Assembly (NCBI RefSeq): GCF_014230085.1
Contig: NZ_JACHVB010000020.1
Coordinates: 248,001-312,000, forward strand
Origin: Ruficoccus amylovorans
GTDB taxonomy: Bacteria; Verrucomicrobiota; Verrucomicrobiia; Opitutales; Cerasicoccaceae
Reading direction: 5' to 3'
DNA: 64,000 nt
How positions within the stretch are numbered: the stretch's first letter is position 1; every line of letters begins with the position of its first letter. The notes under the pieces are model-generated. The model saw only the letters and a program-made list of their open reading frames with translations, was not told where the DNA came from and made no database searches. Positions 9,621-18,287 of this stretch are shown piece after piece. The translations under genes and the position numbers were made by a program.

Positions 9621-10730
9621 CTACCCGAAGTAGGCGCGCAGGGCGGCGCAGACCGTGTCCTGCTGCTCCAGCGTCATGGTCGGGAACATCGGCAGGTTGA
9701 CCGCTTCGCGGGCGGCGCGTTCGGCGGCGGGGAGGCTGCCCTCCTTGTAGCCCAGGTCGGCGTAGCAGGGTTGCAGGTGCATGGCGCGCGGATAGTGGTT
9801 GGAGGTGCCGACGCCCTGCTCCTTGAGCGTGGCAATCAGCTTGTCACGTTCGGGCGCAAGCACGGTGTAAAGGTGGTAAACGCTCTCGCAGCCCTCAGCC
9901 TCGCGGGGCAGTTGCAGCGGCAGTCCGTCGAGCAACTCGTGATAGCGGTGGGCCAGGCGGCGGCGGGCCTCGGTCCAACCTTCGAGGTTGGGCAGGAGCA
10001 CACCGAGGACGGCTCCCTGAATCGCCTCCATCCGGTAGTTGTATCCGACTTCCTCGTGAAAATAGCGCACCGTCGAGCCGTGATTGCGCAGCGAACGGCC
10101 ACGGGCGGCCAGCTTGTCGCAATCAGTCGTGAGCGCCCCACCCTCGCCCGCGCAAGGCAGGTTCTTGGTCGGGTAAAAGCTGAAACAGCCCATGTCGCCG
10201 ATTGCTCCCACGCGCTTGCCCTTGTAACGGGCTCCGTGAGCCTGGGCCGCGTCTTCGATCAGCGCGAGATCATGCTTTTGGCAAATGGCCTTGAGCGCGT
10301 CCATTTCGCAGGGGTGCCCGTAAAGGTGGACGGCTACGATAGCCTTGGTACGCGGGGTGACAGCCGCCTCGACCGCTGCCGGGTCGATACAGAAAGTGGC
10401 CGGGTCAATATCCACAAAAACCGGGGTCGCTCCCTGATAGGACGCGCACCAGGCCGAGGAAGCGAAGGTGTAAGGGGTGGTGATGACCTCGTCGCCCGGC
10501 CCGATGTCGAGCAGGCGCGTAGCCAGGTGGAGTGCGGAGGTGCCGCTGTTGACCCCGATGCAGTGGGCCGACTCGCTGTAGGCGGCGAAGGCCTCTTCAA
10601 ACGCTTCGACTTTCGGGCCGAGCACGTAATGGCACGAGTCGATGACTTCGGCCACGGCGGCGGCGATAGCCTCGCGGTGCGGGGAAAGCAGGGATTGAAG
10701 GTCCAGCGGCGGTACGAACGGTTGGCTCAT
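9621..10730 (-). CDS. DegT/DnrJ/EryC1/StrS-family sugar aminotransferase
   Basis: This is a PLP-dependent aminotransferase of 369 residues that acts on nucleotide-activated keto-sugars, giving amino sugars for LPS O-antigen, capsule or glycans. Family marks are GVNSGTSALHLA, PGDEVITTPYTFASSA, the cofactor aspartate in LALIEDAAQAHGA, and the Schiff-base lysine Lys189 in CFSFYPTKNL, followed by GEGGALTT. The C-terminal Y(N/K)YRMEAIQ segment is also typical. The ATG at 10730 (MSQPFVPPLD) was preferred over two upstream in-frame starts, since family members begin a few residues before the first conserved strand. The exact sugar substrate cannot be told. galE next door suggests a nucleotide-sugar context, but the two genes converge. 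Confidence 0.88.
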   Translation of the reverse strand: MSQPFVPPLDLQSLLSPHREAIAAAVAEVIDSCHYVLGPKVEAFEEAFAAYSESAHCIGVNSGTSALHLATRLLDIGPGDEVITTPYTFASSAWCASYQGATPVFVDIDPATFCIDPAAVEAAVTPRTKAIVAVHLYGHPCEMDALKAICQKHDLALIEDAAQAHGARYKGKRVGAIGDMGCFSFYPTKNLPCAGEGGALTTDCDKLAARGRSLRNHGSTVRYFHEEVGYNYRMEAIQGAVLGVLLPNLEGWTEARRRLAHRYHELLDGLPLQLPREAEGCESVYHLYTVLAPERDKLIATLKEQGVGTSNHYPRAMHLQPCYADLGYKEGSLPAAERAAREAVNLPMFPTMTLEQQDTVCAALRAYFG

Positions 10731-10783
10731 AAAACCGCCCATTCTGACCGCCGACACCACTCCGGTCAAGGCAGGACAGGGCG

Positions 10784-10852
10784 AAGCCCTTGAACCGTGA
10801 TCCTTCGGGTCACTGATGACTCTGCCAACGCGGAGTCATGGGCCACGCCGGC
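10784..10852. repeat. Cluster of short palindromes upstream of the aminotransferase
   Basis: Three hairpins follow one another: AGGGC-GAA-GCCCT, GTGATCC-TTC-GGGTCAC and ATGACTC/GAGTCAT. The 240-base gap between the aminotransferase start and the HNH gene's 3' end holds these and nothing else recognisable. Confidence 0.6.
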
Positions 10853-10970
10853 TCAAACGAACTTCGCCCATCCCGCGTCTTTAGAGGGCGAAACCTGCGG
10901 CAACATTACCATAGACAGTGACGCGCAGGGAGCCATGCCCCCTTGCTATCCAGCGCGGCCACGCGCCCGG

Positions 10971-11558
10971 CTACTTTAGGAAATACTCCCAACCGTCCTC
11001 GCGCTCATCTGCGGGAATGGTCTGGACAAAGGGCCGATAGCGCGGGCGGTCGGGCTTGCGGTTGAGGTGCATCCCGGCCTGGTGTGGCAGGCGGTTGGCC
11101 TTGCGGGTGTTGCACCTGATGCACGAGGTGACGATGTTTTCCCAGGTCGTGCGCCCGCCCATGTCGCGCGGTATAATGTGGTCGAGGTTCAGTTCGCGCT
11201 CGTGGAAATGCCCGCCGCAGTACTGGCACACGTGCCCGTCGCGCTCGAAGACATTCTGCCGGTTAAACTTCACTTCCTTGGTCGGCACCTTGTCGTACTG
11301 GCGAAGGAGCATGACCCCCGGCAGACGCAAGCGCAGCCGGACTGTATGGATGGCGTCGGCATCGTGTGCGGGCGGGTTGGCCAGCGAGTAGTCGATCCAC
11401 TGCTCGGCGTCGAGGATGTTGAAGTTTCCGTCCGAGGTATCAATCACCTGGGCGTGCTCCTGCATGAGGAGGCTCAGCGCCCGTTTGACGCCGACGATAT
11501 TGACAGCTTGCCAGAGGCGGTTGAGAACCAAGACCCTTCTGGACAGCGTGTCATTCAT
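10971..11558 (-). CDS. HNH endonuclease family protein
   Basis: This is a 195-residue protein with a C-terminal HNH domain of the zinc-braced type. It contains CQYCGG, then LNLDHIIPRDMGGRTTWENIVTSCIRCNTRKANR, giving two CxxC pairs and the catalytic histidine in LDHI, with the Asn in WENIV. Related stand-alone HNH proteins are widespread in bacteria, and their function is mostly unknown (DNA nicking or repair is assumed). The N-terminal half (RVLVLNRLWQAVNIV) is the conserved leader seen in this subfamily. The ATG at 11558 has a purine-rich AAGGTG upstream and is preferred over the longer frame. Confidence 0.85.
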   Translation of the reverse strand: MNDTLSRRVLVLNRLWQAVNIVGVKRALSLLMQEHAQVIDTSDGNFNILDAEQWIDYSLANPPAHDADAIHTVRLRLRLPGVMLLRQYDKVPTKEVKFNRQNVFERDGHVCQYCGGHFHERELNLDHIIPRDMGGRTTWENIVTSCIRCNTRKANRLPHQAGMHLNRKPDRPRYRPFVQTIPADEREDGWEYFLK

Positions 11559-11741
11559 AGGTTGGCACCTTCGATAAGCTGCCCCTGTGAATAAGTCAAA
11601 GAAAATCTTTCCCGTCACCGCATCGTGACAGTTTTTATGCGGGCTGAGCGCCTACCCGCTTTTTTTTCCCTCTGGGAATAACTCCTCCCGGCATCTCAAC
11701 GCACCCACTTCCAAGAAAATCCAGTGTGCGACTTCCGGGGC

Positions 11742-11797
11742 AGCGGCCTTTCTGGCCGCGATGGGCAAGCATCGAGGGTGAAGGGCATGCCCTTCAG
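11742..11797. repeat. Short palindromes at the 3' end of purF
   Basis: The hairpins GCGGCC/GGCCGC, CGATG/CATCG and GAAGGGC-AT-GCCCTTC lie just beyond, and touch, the purF stop codon. They resemble the palindrome clusters at other gene ends in this window and could act as a terminator for purF. Confidence 0.55.
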
Positions 11798-13707
11798 TAG
11801 CTGCGGCCTTCTTTTTTCTCGTAGTAGTAGATGTAGGCGCGGTTGACCACGGCCATGCCGCCGGGGGTCGGATAGTCCCCGGTGAAGTACCAGTCGCCGC
11901 TGTTGAGCGGGCAGGAGGCGTGGAGGTTGTCAATCGTCTGGTAGAGGACCTGAACCTCGCCTTTCCATCCGTTTTTCTTCGGTGTGACCAATTGCGCGAT
12001 CTTGGCCGAAATCTGCTCGTCGGTGAAGGGCTCGTAAAGGCGTTTGACGCAATTGCGGACTTCTTCGGCGGGCTTCTCCAGCTCGCTCACGCACTCGGCG
12101 TAAATTTCCTGAAGAATGGCCTCGTTGCCGCTTTCGCGATTCAGCTCGACGGCGGCCTGGAAGGCGATGAACTTGCCCAGCTCGGACATGTCAATCCCGT
12201 AGCAGTCCGGGTAGCGGATCTGCGGAGCGGTCGAGGCGATGATGATCTTTTTCGGATTGGTCTTGGAAAGGATGCGGATGATCGAACGCTTGAGCGTCGT
12301 GCCGCGCACGATGGAGTCGTCCACCACCACAAGGTAGTCCTCGGGCTCCACCACCCCGTAGGTGATGTCATAGACGTGGGAGGCCATCTGCACGCGGTTT
12401 TTCTCCTGTGAGATAAAGGTGCGCAGCTTGATGTCCTTGTGGGCGATTTTTTCCATCCGCAGCCACTTATCGGCGAGGATTCTCTCAATCGCGTCGCGGT
12501 CGAGGCGGCCCTCTTCCTGGGCCTGGAGGATGTCGTCCACGTAGTGCTGGCGGCAGCGGCGGCGCATCTCATCGACCAGCCCGTAGTAGGCGATCTCGGC
12601 GGTGTTGGGCACGAAGCTGAAAACGCTGTGCGAGATGTCGCCGTGCACAGCCTCGATCACCTGGTCGGCGAGTGCTCCGCCGAGGGCCTTGCGCTCGGCG
12701 TAGATTTCCGGGTCATTGCCCCGGGAGAAGTAAATCCGCTCAAAGGAGCAACTGCGGCGCTCCAGCGGGACCATGACCTGTTTCTCGTAAAACTCGCCCG
12801 TGTTCTTGACCACGACGGCGTGGCCGGGGCGGACTTCGTTGACCTCGTCAGCGGTTTTCTCGAAAATAGTCATCAGGGCGACGCGCTCGGAGGCCATCGC
12901 CACGACCTCGTCGTCCTGGAAGAAATAGGCCGGGCGGATGCCGTGCGGGTCGCGCAGAAGGAAGGCGTCGCCGTTGCCGATGAGCCCGCCAAAGGCATAG
13001 CCGCCGTCCCAGTCGCGGGAGGCCTCGGCCAGGATGTCCGCCGGTTCGAGCTTTTGGCTGATGGTGCCCGCGATCTCATCATTGGGGACGTTGCGGTCGC
13101 GCAACTCGTGGTAAAGCCGGGTGTGCTCCTCGTCCAGATGATAGCCGATCTCCTCCAGCACGGTCTGGGTGTCGGTGTCGAAGATGGGATGAGCCCCGCG
13201 CCCGATCAGCCGCTCGTTAAGCTGATCGACATTGGTCATGTTAAAGTTACCCGCCAGCATGAGGTTGCGGGTCGGCCAAGGACTCTTGCGGAAATACGGC
13301 TGGCAAACGGCCTTGTCGTAGCCACCGGAAGTGCCGTAGCGCAGATGCCCGATGAGCACCTCGGCCCCGAAGGGCCAATGCTCCTTCACCGTCCAGGGGA
13401 ACTCCGGCACGATGATGTTACGCTCAAGCAGGTCGTTGTAGAGCTTGAGCTGCTTGCTGATTACCTTGGAAATCGGGTTGCGGCTGTTATCGCGCTCGCG
13501 GAACATGTAGGCCTCGCCTGGGGGCATCCCGAGCTTGACCGCGCCGATCCCGGCTCCGTCCTGCCCGCGGTTGTGCTGCTTTTCCATCAGCAGGAACAGC
13601 TTGTTAAAACCCCACAGCACGCTCCCGTACTTCTCCTGATAGTAACTCAGCGGCTTGAGCAGCCGTACGATGGCGATCCCGCACTCGTGTTTGATCAACT
13701 CGGACAT
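11794..13707 (-). CDS. purF: Amidophosphoribosyltransferase (long form)
   Basis: PurF catalyses the first step of purine synthesis, PRPP plus glutamine to phosphoribosylamine. At 637 residues this is longer than the usual 470-510. It has the N-terminal Ntn-hydrolase glutaminase domain, with the nucleophile Cys9 in HECGI after an eight-residue propeptide that would have to be removed. RGQDGAG and GHLRYGTSG are further glutaminase marks. The C-terminal phosphoribosyltransferase domain carries the PRPP loop LVVVDDSIVRGTTL. Long PurF forms with extra segments are known in Bacteroidota-like lineages. It lies back to back with purQ-purL, with one small gene between, so the purine genes form a split cluster. 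Confidence 0.9.
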   Translation of the reverse strand: MSELIKHECGIAIVRLLKPLSYYQEKYGSVLWGFNKLFLLMEKQHNRGQDGAGIGAVKLGMPPGEAYMFRERDNSRNPISKVISKQLKLYNDLLERNIIVPEFPWTVKEHWPFGAEVLIGHLRYGTSGGYDKAVCQPYFRKSPWPTRNLMLAGNFNMTNVDQLNERLIGRGAHPIFDTDTQTVLEEIGYHLDEEHTRLYHELRDRNVPNDEIAGTISQKLEPADILAEASRDWDGGYAFGGLIGNGDAFLLRDPHGIRPAYFFQDDEVVAMASERVALMTIFEKTADEVNEVRPGHAVVVKNTGEFYEKQVMVPLERRSCSFERIYFSRGNDPEIYAERKALGGALADQVIEAVHGDISHSVFSFVPNTAEIAYYGLVDEMRRRCRQHYVDDILQAQEEGRLDRDAIERILADKWLRMEKIAHKDIKLRTFISQEKNRVQMASHVYDITYGVVEPEDYLVVVDDSIVRGTTLKRSIIRILSKTNPKKIIIASTAPQIRYPDCYGIDMSELGKFIAFQAAVELNRESGNEAILQEIYAECVSELEKPAEEVRNCVKRLYEPFTDEQISAKIAQLVTPKKNGWKGEVQVLYQTIDNLHASCPLNSGDWYFTGDYPTPGGMAVVNRAYIYYYEKKEGRSY

Positions 13708-13838
13708 CGGAAGTAAAGCCCCGGAAGATTACCCCGCCCCGTCCACCTTGCAACGAAATAGACACATTTGCCCGGAGAAAACCCCGTATCCCGCTTCCAG
13801 TGGGGGTTCGCCGGGTTGATGGCGTGCCTGGGCCGTCC

Positions 13839-13890
13839 GCACCCGCGGCGCAAGGCCGCACGGGACAACGAGCAACCGGACCTCCGGCCC
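13839..13890. repeat. Dispersed repeat, element F, copy 1
   Basis: The stretch starting GCACCCGCGGCGCAAGGCC and running through the GGACAACGAGCAACCGGAC region matches 54113-54162 with few changes. It sits in the 200-base gap upstream of purF. It contains a CGCGG/CCGCA-type short stem. Confidence 0.55.
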
Positions 13891-13907
13891 AGAACGGGCA
13901 CTACTGC

Positions 13908-14261
13908 TCAATCCTGGGCGTAAACGCGGGTGTTTTCTTCGGGTTCCTCGTCCTTTTCCTCGAAGTCCGGAAAGAGGAAACCCGTGAACTCCTCCGCCGT
14001 GGTCGGGACCGAGCCGGTCCCCTCCATCTCGGGGCGGGACCAGGCAAGATGCCCCTCCTCAGCGCGGACGAGGAGCAGTCCCTCGCTGTCACGGAAAAAA
14101 AGTTCCGGGGCGGTGTGGGTGCCGAGCCCGATGGAGGATTCGCGAAGGTCTTCGAGCAGGTCGAGCAGATCGTCGGCGTCCACCCGGCGGGCAAACGGCT
14201 GGTCCCCCTTGCGGGGCGTGCGCATATCTTCCTCCAGATAGCGGATATTGACTTCAAGCAT
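13908..14261 (-). CDS. Unrecognised acidic small protein between purF and purQ
   Basis: This is a 117-residue protein that I do not recognise. It is strongly acidic, with an N-terminal LEVNIRYLEEDMRTP, a central helix DADDLLDLLEDLRESS, and an ELFFRDSEGLLLVR beta-hairpin-like part, then a Glu/Asp-rich tail. It has no signal peptide or transmembrane segment, so it is likely cytoplasmic. It is on the purF strand, about 200 bases upstream, and divergent from purQ. It is not PurS, which is about 80 residues with a different pattern. The ATG at 14261 is the first in frame. That it is a real gene is supported by its codon pattern and the lack of another ORF here. Confidence 0.55.
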   Translation of the reverse strand: MLEVNIRYLEEDMRTPRKGDQPFARRVDADDLLDLLEDLRESSIGLGTHTAPELFFRDSEGLLLVRAEEGHLAWSRPEMEGTGSVPTTAEEFTGFLFPDFEEKDEEPEENTRVYAQD

Positions 14262-14548
14262 AGGGATAAAAAGGGAATGACGGGGGAAAGCCCCCTGTTA
14301 CTAGAGTAAAGATACCCCTGTCCCCGACTCCAACAAGTCGAATCCCCACTTCCCGCGCAGGTTGACATTTTTTTGACTGCTTTGCCCCGGTATCGACACA
14401 CGCGGTCACTCCACTGCCGTCCCAAGGGGGCCAACCATCGCTCTTTTATCATCCTTCCTGTTATATAAAGAACACGCCGGGCGCGGTGGGCAATTTTCAT
14501 TCGGGTATAGACTGGACAGCGCGTGACGAATGCCGATGATGGGGCGCC

Positions 14549-15217
14549 ATGCGGGTGGCAATCCTACAGTTTCCCGGCTCCAACTGCGATACCGACGCAC
14601 TCCACGCCATGCGGGATGTGCTCGAAGTGGACGCCCAACTAGTCTGGCACAAGGAAGACTCCCTCTCGGGGTACGACGCGGTCGTGCTCCCGGGCGGCTT
14701 CTCCTACGGCGATTATCTGCGTTGCGGCGCGATCGCACGTTTCTCGCCCGTGATGGCGGCGCTGAAGGACTTCGCCGAGGCTGGCGGGCCGGTCATCGGC
14801 ATCTGCAACGGCTTCCAGATCCTCTGCGAGGCCGGGCTCCTGCCCGGAGCGCTCGTGCGCAACACCGGACTGGAATTCCGCTGCCTGACCTCCGAACTGG
14901 TCGTCGAGGCCAGCAACGAGTACTTTAATCCGGAAAAACTCGGCTCGCGCATCCACATCCCCATCGCCCACGGCGAGGGTAACTACCGGATCGACGCCGA
15001 GGGACTCGAAAAGCTGGAGGCAAACAAGCAGGTGCTTTTCCGCTACGCGGAGAACCCGAATGGCTCCCTCAACGACATTGCGGGCATCCGCTCCGAGCGT
15101 GGCAACGTCATCGGCATGATGCCCCACCCCGAGCGCGCCGTCGAGGCGTTCATGCCCAGTTGCGACGGGGTGCCGGTCCTGCGGGCCTTCCTCGAACTGG
15201 CCGCCGTCGCCCCCTGA
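14549..15217 (+). CDS. purQ: Phosphoribosylformylglycinamidine synthase subunit PurQ
   Basis: This is the glutaminase subunit of FGAM synthase, 222 residues, which supplies ammonia to PurL. It is a class I glutamine amidotransferase. The nucleophile cysteine is in [13 protein letters not shown], and the His/Glu pair is in MMPHPERA near the C-terminus. The FPGSNCD N-terminal motif is diagnostic for PurQ. Upstream lies a 287-base gap with no gene. Downstream a small membrane protein gene starts four bases after the stop, followed by purL, so the three probably form one transcript. Confidence 0.95.
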   Translation: MRVAILQFPGSNCDTDALHAMRDVLEVDAQLVWHKEDSLSGYDAVVLPGGFSYGDYLRCGAIARFSPVMAALKDFAEAGGPVIGICNGFQILCEAGLLPGALVRNTGLEFRCLTSELVVEASNEYFNPEKLGSRIHIPIAHGEGNYRIDAEGLEKLEANKQVLFRYAENPNGSLNDIAGIRSERGNVIGMMPHPERAVEAFMPSCDGVPVLRAFLELAAVAP

Positions 15218-15220
15218 GTC

Positions 15221-15649
15221 ATGCACCGGGGCATGGGATGCGCCGGGCTGGTCTGCGGGGTCTTCGGGCTGGCCGCCGGCTTGAGCGCGCTGTTTTTCAA
15301 CTACTTCGTCTCGCCCGGGCTCGACTACGACAGCCCGCTCAACGACCTGACGACCGTCTTCTGGCTCTTCAACACACTCTTGATCGGGCTGGCCGTGTGC
15401 TTCGTCTCCGGCGGACTCATGATGAAGGACAGCCCCGCCGACAAGGCTCCCGCTCCCGGCGCACCGCCGCCGCTGCCCGTCAAACCCCAACCGGCCCCGG
15501 TAGCCTTTACTCCGGCCCGGTCGGTCCCCGCCCAACCGGTTCAGACGCCGACGCAGGCTTCGAGCGCTCCGCCCGCCCTTCCCTCCGAAGACGCTGCGAC
15601 GGCTGCGTCGCCCACCACCGAACAAACGCCGCGGAATCCCTTGGGTTGA
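15221..15649 (+). CDS. Small membrane protein with proline-rich tail, between purQ and purL
   Basis: This is a 142-residue protein that I do not recognise. There are two hydrophobic helices, at about residues 7-29 and 45-67, joined by a short loop ([12 protein letters not shown]). A disordered Pro/Ala/Thr-rich tail of about 70 residues follows. The start lies four bases after the purQ stop and the end 37 bases before the purL start, so it is embedded in the purine operon. Neither known FGAM synthase partner fits: PurS is soluble and shorter. Its role may be unrelated to purine synthesis. Confidence 0.65.
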   Translation: MHRGMGCAGLVCGVFGLAAGLSALFFNYFVSPGLDYDSPLNDLTTVFWLFNTLLIGLAVCFVSGGLMMKDSPADKAPAPGAPPPLPVKPQPAPVAFTPARSVPAQPVQTPTQASSAPPALPSEDAATAASPTTEQTPRNPLG

Positions 15650-15686
15650 CGTCCGCTGCCGCATTTTTCATTTTTTGAGCAAAACC

Positions 15687-18068
15687 ATGTCCACGACTTC
15701 CGAACCTCTGCCACCGAATCCTGATCCGGTCCTGAACGTAGCCATCACGCCCGAACTGGTCGAAAAACACGGCCTCACGCCCAAGGAGTACGAGCTGATC
15801 AAGGAAATCATCGGCCGCGAGCCGAACCTGACCGAACTGGGCATCTTTTCGGTCATGTGGTCGGAGCACTGCTCCTACAAAAACTCGCGCCCCTTGCTGA
15901 AGACCTTCCCCACGCAGAAGGCCGACGCCGACTCGCCCAATCAGGTGCTGATCAAGGCCGGGGAAGAAAACGCCGGGGTCATCGACATCGGCGACGGCTG
16001 GGCCATTTGCTTCAAGATCGAGTCGCACAACCACCCCAGCGCGGTCGAGCCCTTCGAGGGTGCCGCCACCGGTGTGGGCGGCATTATCCGCGACATCTTC
16101 ACCATGGGCGCCCGCCCGGTCCTGCTGACCAATTCCCTGCGCTTCGGCGACCTCTCGTCCGCCCAGTCCAAGCGGCTCTTCCGCGGCGTCGTGCACGGCA
16201 TCTCGCACTACGGCAACTGCATCGGCATCCCCAATGTCGGGGGCGACGTGTACTTCGACGAGTGCTACGAGGGCAATCCGCTCGTCAACGCACTGTGCCT
16301 GGGCGTCCTGCGCCACGACCAGATCAAGCGCGGCGCGGCCAAGGGCGTGGGCAACCCCGTTTACTACGTCGGCCCGCCCACCGGACGCGACGGCCTCGGC
16401 GGAGCCAGCTTCGCCAGCCGCGAGCTTTCGGAGGAATCCGCCGCCGACCGTCCCGCCGTCCAGAAGGGCGACCCCTTCATGGAAAAGCTCCTCATCGAAG
16501 CCTGCCTCGAAATGATGGCGGTCGATGGGCTCGTGGTCGGCATTCAGGACATGGGGGCAGCCGGTTTGACCTGCTCCACCTGCGAAACCGCCGGACGTGG
16601 CGGCAGCGGGATCGAGATCGAGCTGGACAAGGTTCCTCAGCGCGAGACCGGAATGAACTCTTACGAAATCATGCTCTCCGAGAGCCAGGAGCGCATGCTC
16701 GTCATCGTTCAGAAGGGCCGCGAAAAGGAGCTGGAAGCGATTTTTGAAAAATGGGACCTGCACGCGGTCGAGATCGGCACCGTGACCGAGGGCGAGGACA
16801 TGGTCGTCAACCAGCACGGCTCGCCCGTGGTCAAGCTCCCGGCGGCCAAGCTGGCCGACGAGGCGCCCGTCTATGTGCGCGAGGCGCAGGAACCCGCCTA
16901 CATGGCCGAGTGCCGTACCTGGAGCGCCGACTCCCTGCCCGCCCCGGACAAGGCCACTCTCGAATCCGCCCTGGGCAAGCTGCTCTCCCACCCGACCATC
17001 GCCAGCAAGCGCTGGATCTACAGCCAGTACGACCACATGGTCATGACCGGCACCGTGGTTGAGCCCGGCTCGGATGCCGCCATCGTGCGCCTCCGCCTGG
17101 ATGGCAAGAAGGAGAAGCTCATCGCCATCGCCAACGACTGCAACAACCGCTTCTGCTGGCTCGACCCGTACACCGGGGCCAAGATCGCCATGGCCGAATG
17201 CGTACGCAACCTGGCCTGCTCTGGCGCGCGCGCCTTGGCCATGACCAACAACCTTAACTTCGGCAACCCGAACAAGCCCGAGTCCTTCTATATGCTGAAG
17301 GAGTCCGTGCGCGGGCTGGCCGAGTCCTGCCGCACCTTCGACCTGCCCGTCGTGGGCGGCAACGTCAGCCTCTACAACGAGAACGTGAACCAGAAGATCG
17401 ACCCCACGCCGGTCGTCTCGCTGGCCGGGATCGTGGACGACCCCGCGCACGTCACCACGCAATACGTCAAGGGCGCGGGCGAACAGCTCATCCTGCTCGG
17501 CGGCACCCCGGACGAACTCGGCGGCAGCTACTACCTGAAGATAATGCACGGGCTCAAGACCGGGGCCGTCCCCGCGGTGGACCTGGAGGCCGAAAAGACC
17601 CTCGTGGCCTGCGTGCTCTCGCAGATCGCCGCCGGTCGGGTCAAGGCCGCGCACGACCTCTCCGAAGGCGGCCTGCTCACCGCCGTGACTGAAATGCTCT
17701 TCGCTCCGGAAGCGACCTACGGGGCCAAGCTCGACCTTTCCGCTTTAACCGGCAAGACGGGTGCCGGGGTAGCCGCTGGAAGCGGCGTAGGGGGCAAAGC
17801 CCCCTCAGTGCCCGCGGGTGCAACCCGCCTGGACGCGCTCCTCTACGGCGAAAGCCAGGGCCGTGTGCTGCTGTCGGTTTCGCCGGACAAGGCCGAAGCC
17901 GTCCTCGCCGCCGCCAGGGACGCGGGTGTCCCCGCCTCCGTCATCGGCGAAGTCCAGACCGAGCCGACGCTCACCTGCCAGACGGCCGAAACGCTCTCCT
18001 GGGATGTCGCCTCCCTCCGTGACGGTTGGGAAACCACCATCGAAAAGGCCATGTCTCCGCAGGCCTGA
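15687..18068 (+). CDS. purL: Phosphoribosylformylglycinamidine synthase subunit PurL
   Basis: This is the ATP-dependent synthase subunit that converts FGAR and ammonia to FGAM, small (PurS-dependent) type, 793 residues. Its conserved parts include [18 protein letters not shown], the catalytic histidine region [21 protein letters not shown], the [10 protein letters not shown] motif and [10 protein letters not shown]. The ATG at 15687 is preferred over an in-frame TTG at 15675. An unusual feature is an in-frame Gly/Ala/Pro-rich stretch at about residues 692-715. It is encoded by three consecutive palindromes (17772-17828) and sits just before the conserved [14 protein letters not shown]. PurS, normally required by this form, was not found in the window. 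Confidence 0.95.
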   Translation: MSTTSEPLPPNPDPVLNVAITPELVEKHGLTPKEYELIKEIIGREPNLTELGIFSVMWSEHCSYKNSRPLLKTFPTQKADADSPNQVLIKAGEENAGVIDIGDGWAICFKIESHNHPSAVEPFEGAATGVGGIIRDIFTMGARPVLLTNSLRFGDLSSAQSKRLFRGVVHGISHYGNCIGIPNVGGDVYFDECYEGNPLVNALCLGVLRHDQIKRGAAKGVGNPVYYVGPPTGRDGLGGASFASRELSEESAADRPAVQKGDPFMEKLLIEACLEMMAVDGLVVGIQDMGAAGLTCSTCETAGRGGSGIEIELDKVPQRETGMNSYEIMLSESQERMLVIVQKGREKELEAIFEKWDLHAVEIGTVTEGEDMVVNQHGSPVVKLPAAKLADEAPVYVREAQEPAYMAECRTWSADSLPAPDKATLESALGKLLSHPTIASKRWIYSQYDHMVMTGTVVEPGSDAAIVRLRLDGKKEKLIAIANDCNNRFCWLDPYTGAKIAMAECVRNLACSGARALAMTNNLNFGNPNKPESFYMLKESVRGLAESCRTFDLPVVGGNVSLYNENVNQKIDPTPVVSLAGIVDDPAHVTTQYVKGAGEQLILLGGTPDELGGSYYLKIMHGLKTGAVPAVDLEAEKTLVACVLSQIAAGRVKAAHDLSEGGLLTAVTEMLFAPEATYGAKLDLSALTGKTGAGVAAGSGVGGKAPSVPAGATRLDALLYGESQGRVLLSVSPDKAEAVLAAARDAGVPASVIGEVQTEPTLTCQTAETLSWDVASLRDGWETTIEKAMSPQA
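17772..17828 (+). repeat. Three tandem palindromes inside the purL coding sequence
   Basis: GCCGCT-GGA-AGCGGC (17772-17786), GGGGGC-AAA-GCCCCC (17790-17804) and GCGGGT-GCA-ACCCGC (17814-17828) each have perfect 6-bp arms and a three-base loop. The middle part closely matches the intergenic cluster at 46718-46740 (GTAGGGGC..GCCCCTCAGTG). It is translated in frame without a stop. Confidence 0.85.
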
Positions 18069-18109
18069 CCTTGGCGTTTCGAGCGTTTTTAAGTAGATTT
18101 AAGGATTAT

Positions 18110-18190
18110 GCGAGAGGGTGTTTTTTGAAAAAAACACCCTCTCGCGCTTTCCCCTGAAAACTTTTGAAACGGAACGTTATTCCTTCGAGA
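18110..18190 (+). repeat. Composite hairpin repeat, element A, copy 2 (proximal part)
   Basis: A perfect hairpin (18110-18145) has arms GCGAGAGGGTG and CACCCTCTCGC around T6/A7. A short stretch matching the element A linker (CTTTTGAAACGGAAC...TTCC) follows. The distal hairpins of copies 1 and 3 are absent. It lies 41 bases after the purL stop and converges on the FGE gene, so it may end purL transcription. Confidence 0.8.
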
Positions 18191-18227
18191 GAATCGGTAC
18201 TATCTTCGCTTGCCGGTTGTCTGACCA

Positions 18228-18287
18228 CAGGTACTGGTCATTTTCTCTGTGTCCTCTGTGCCCTCTGTGGTTAATCCCAAAAACTGG
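18228..18287. repeat. Short direct repeats CTCTGTG(T/C)CC
   Basis: The motif CTCTGTGTCCTCTGTGCCCTCTGTGG repeats an 8-9-base CTCTGTGNC unit three times. A related CACAAGAAGCACAGA stretch lies in the inverted-repeat element at 56420. It is probably a remnant of a dispersed intergenic element. Confidence 0.5.

Noticed and set aside
14362-14396. TTGACA box upstream of purQ as a promoter
   Set aside because: The nearest TATxxx-like hexamer is 23 bases away, too far for a sigma-70 promoter.
15507-17654. 715-codon open frame on the minus strand across purL
   Set aside because: It lies fully antisense to the conserved purL frame, has low-complexity Gly/Val/Asp composition and no family motif. It is a GC-driven shadow.
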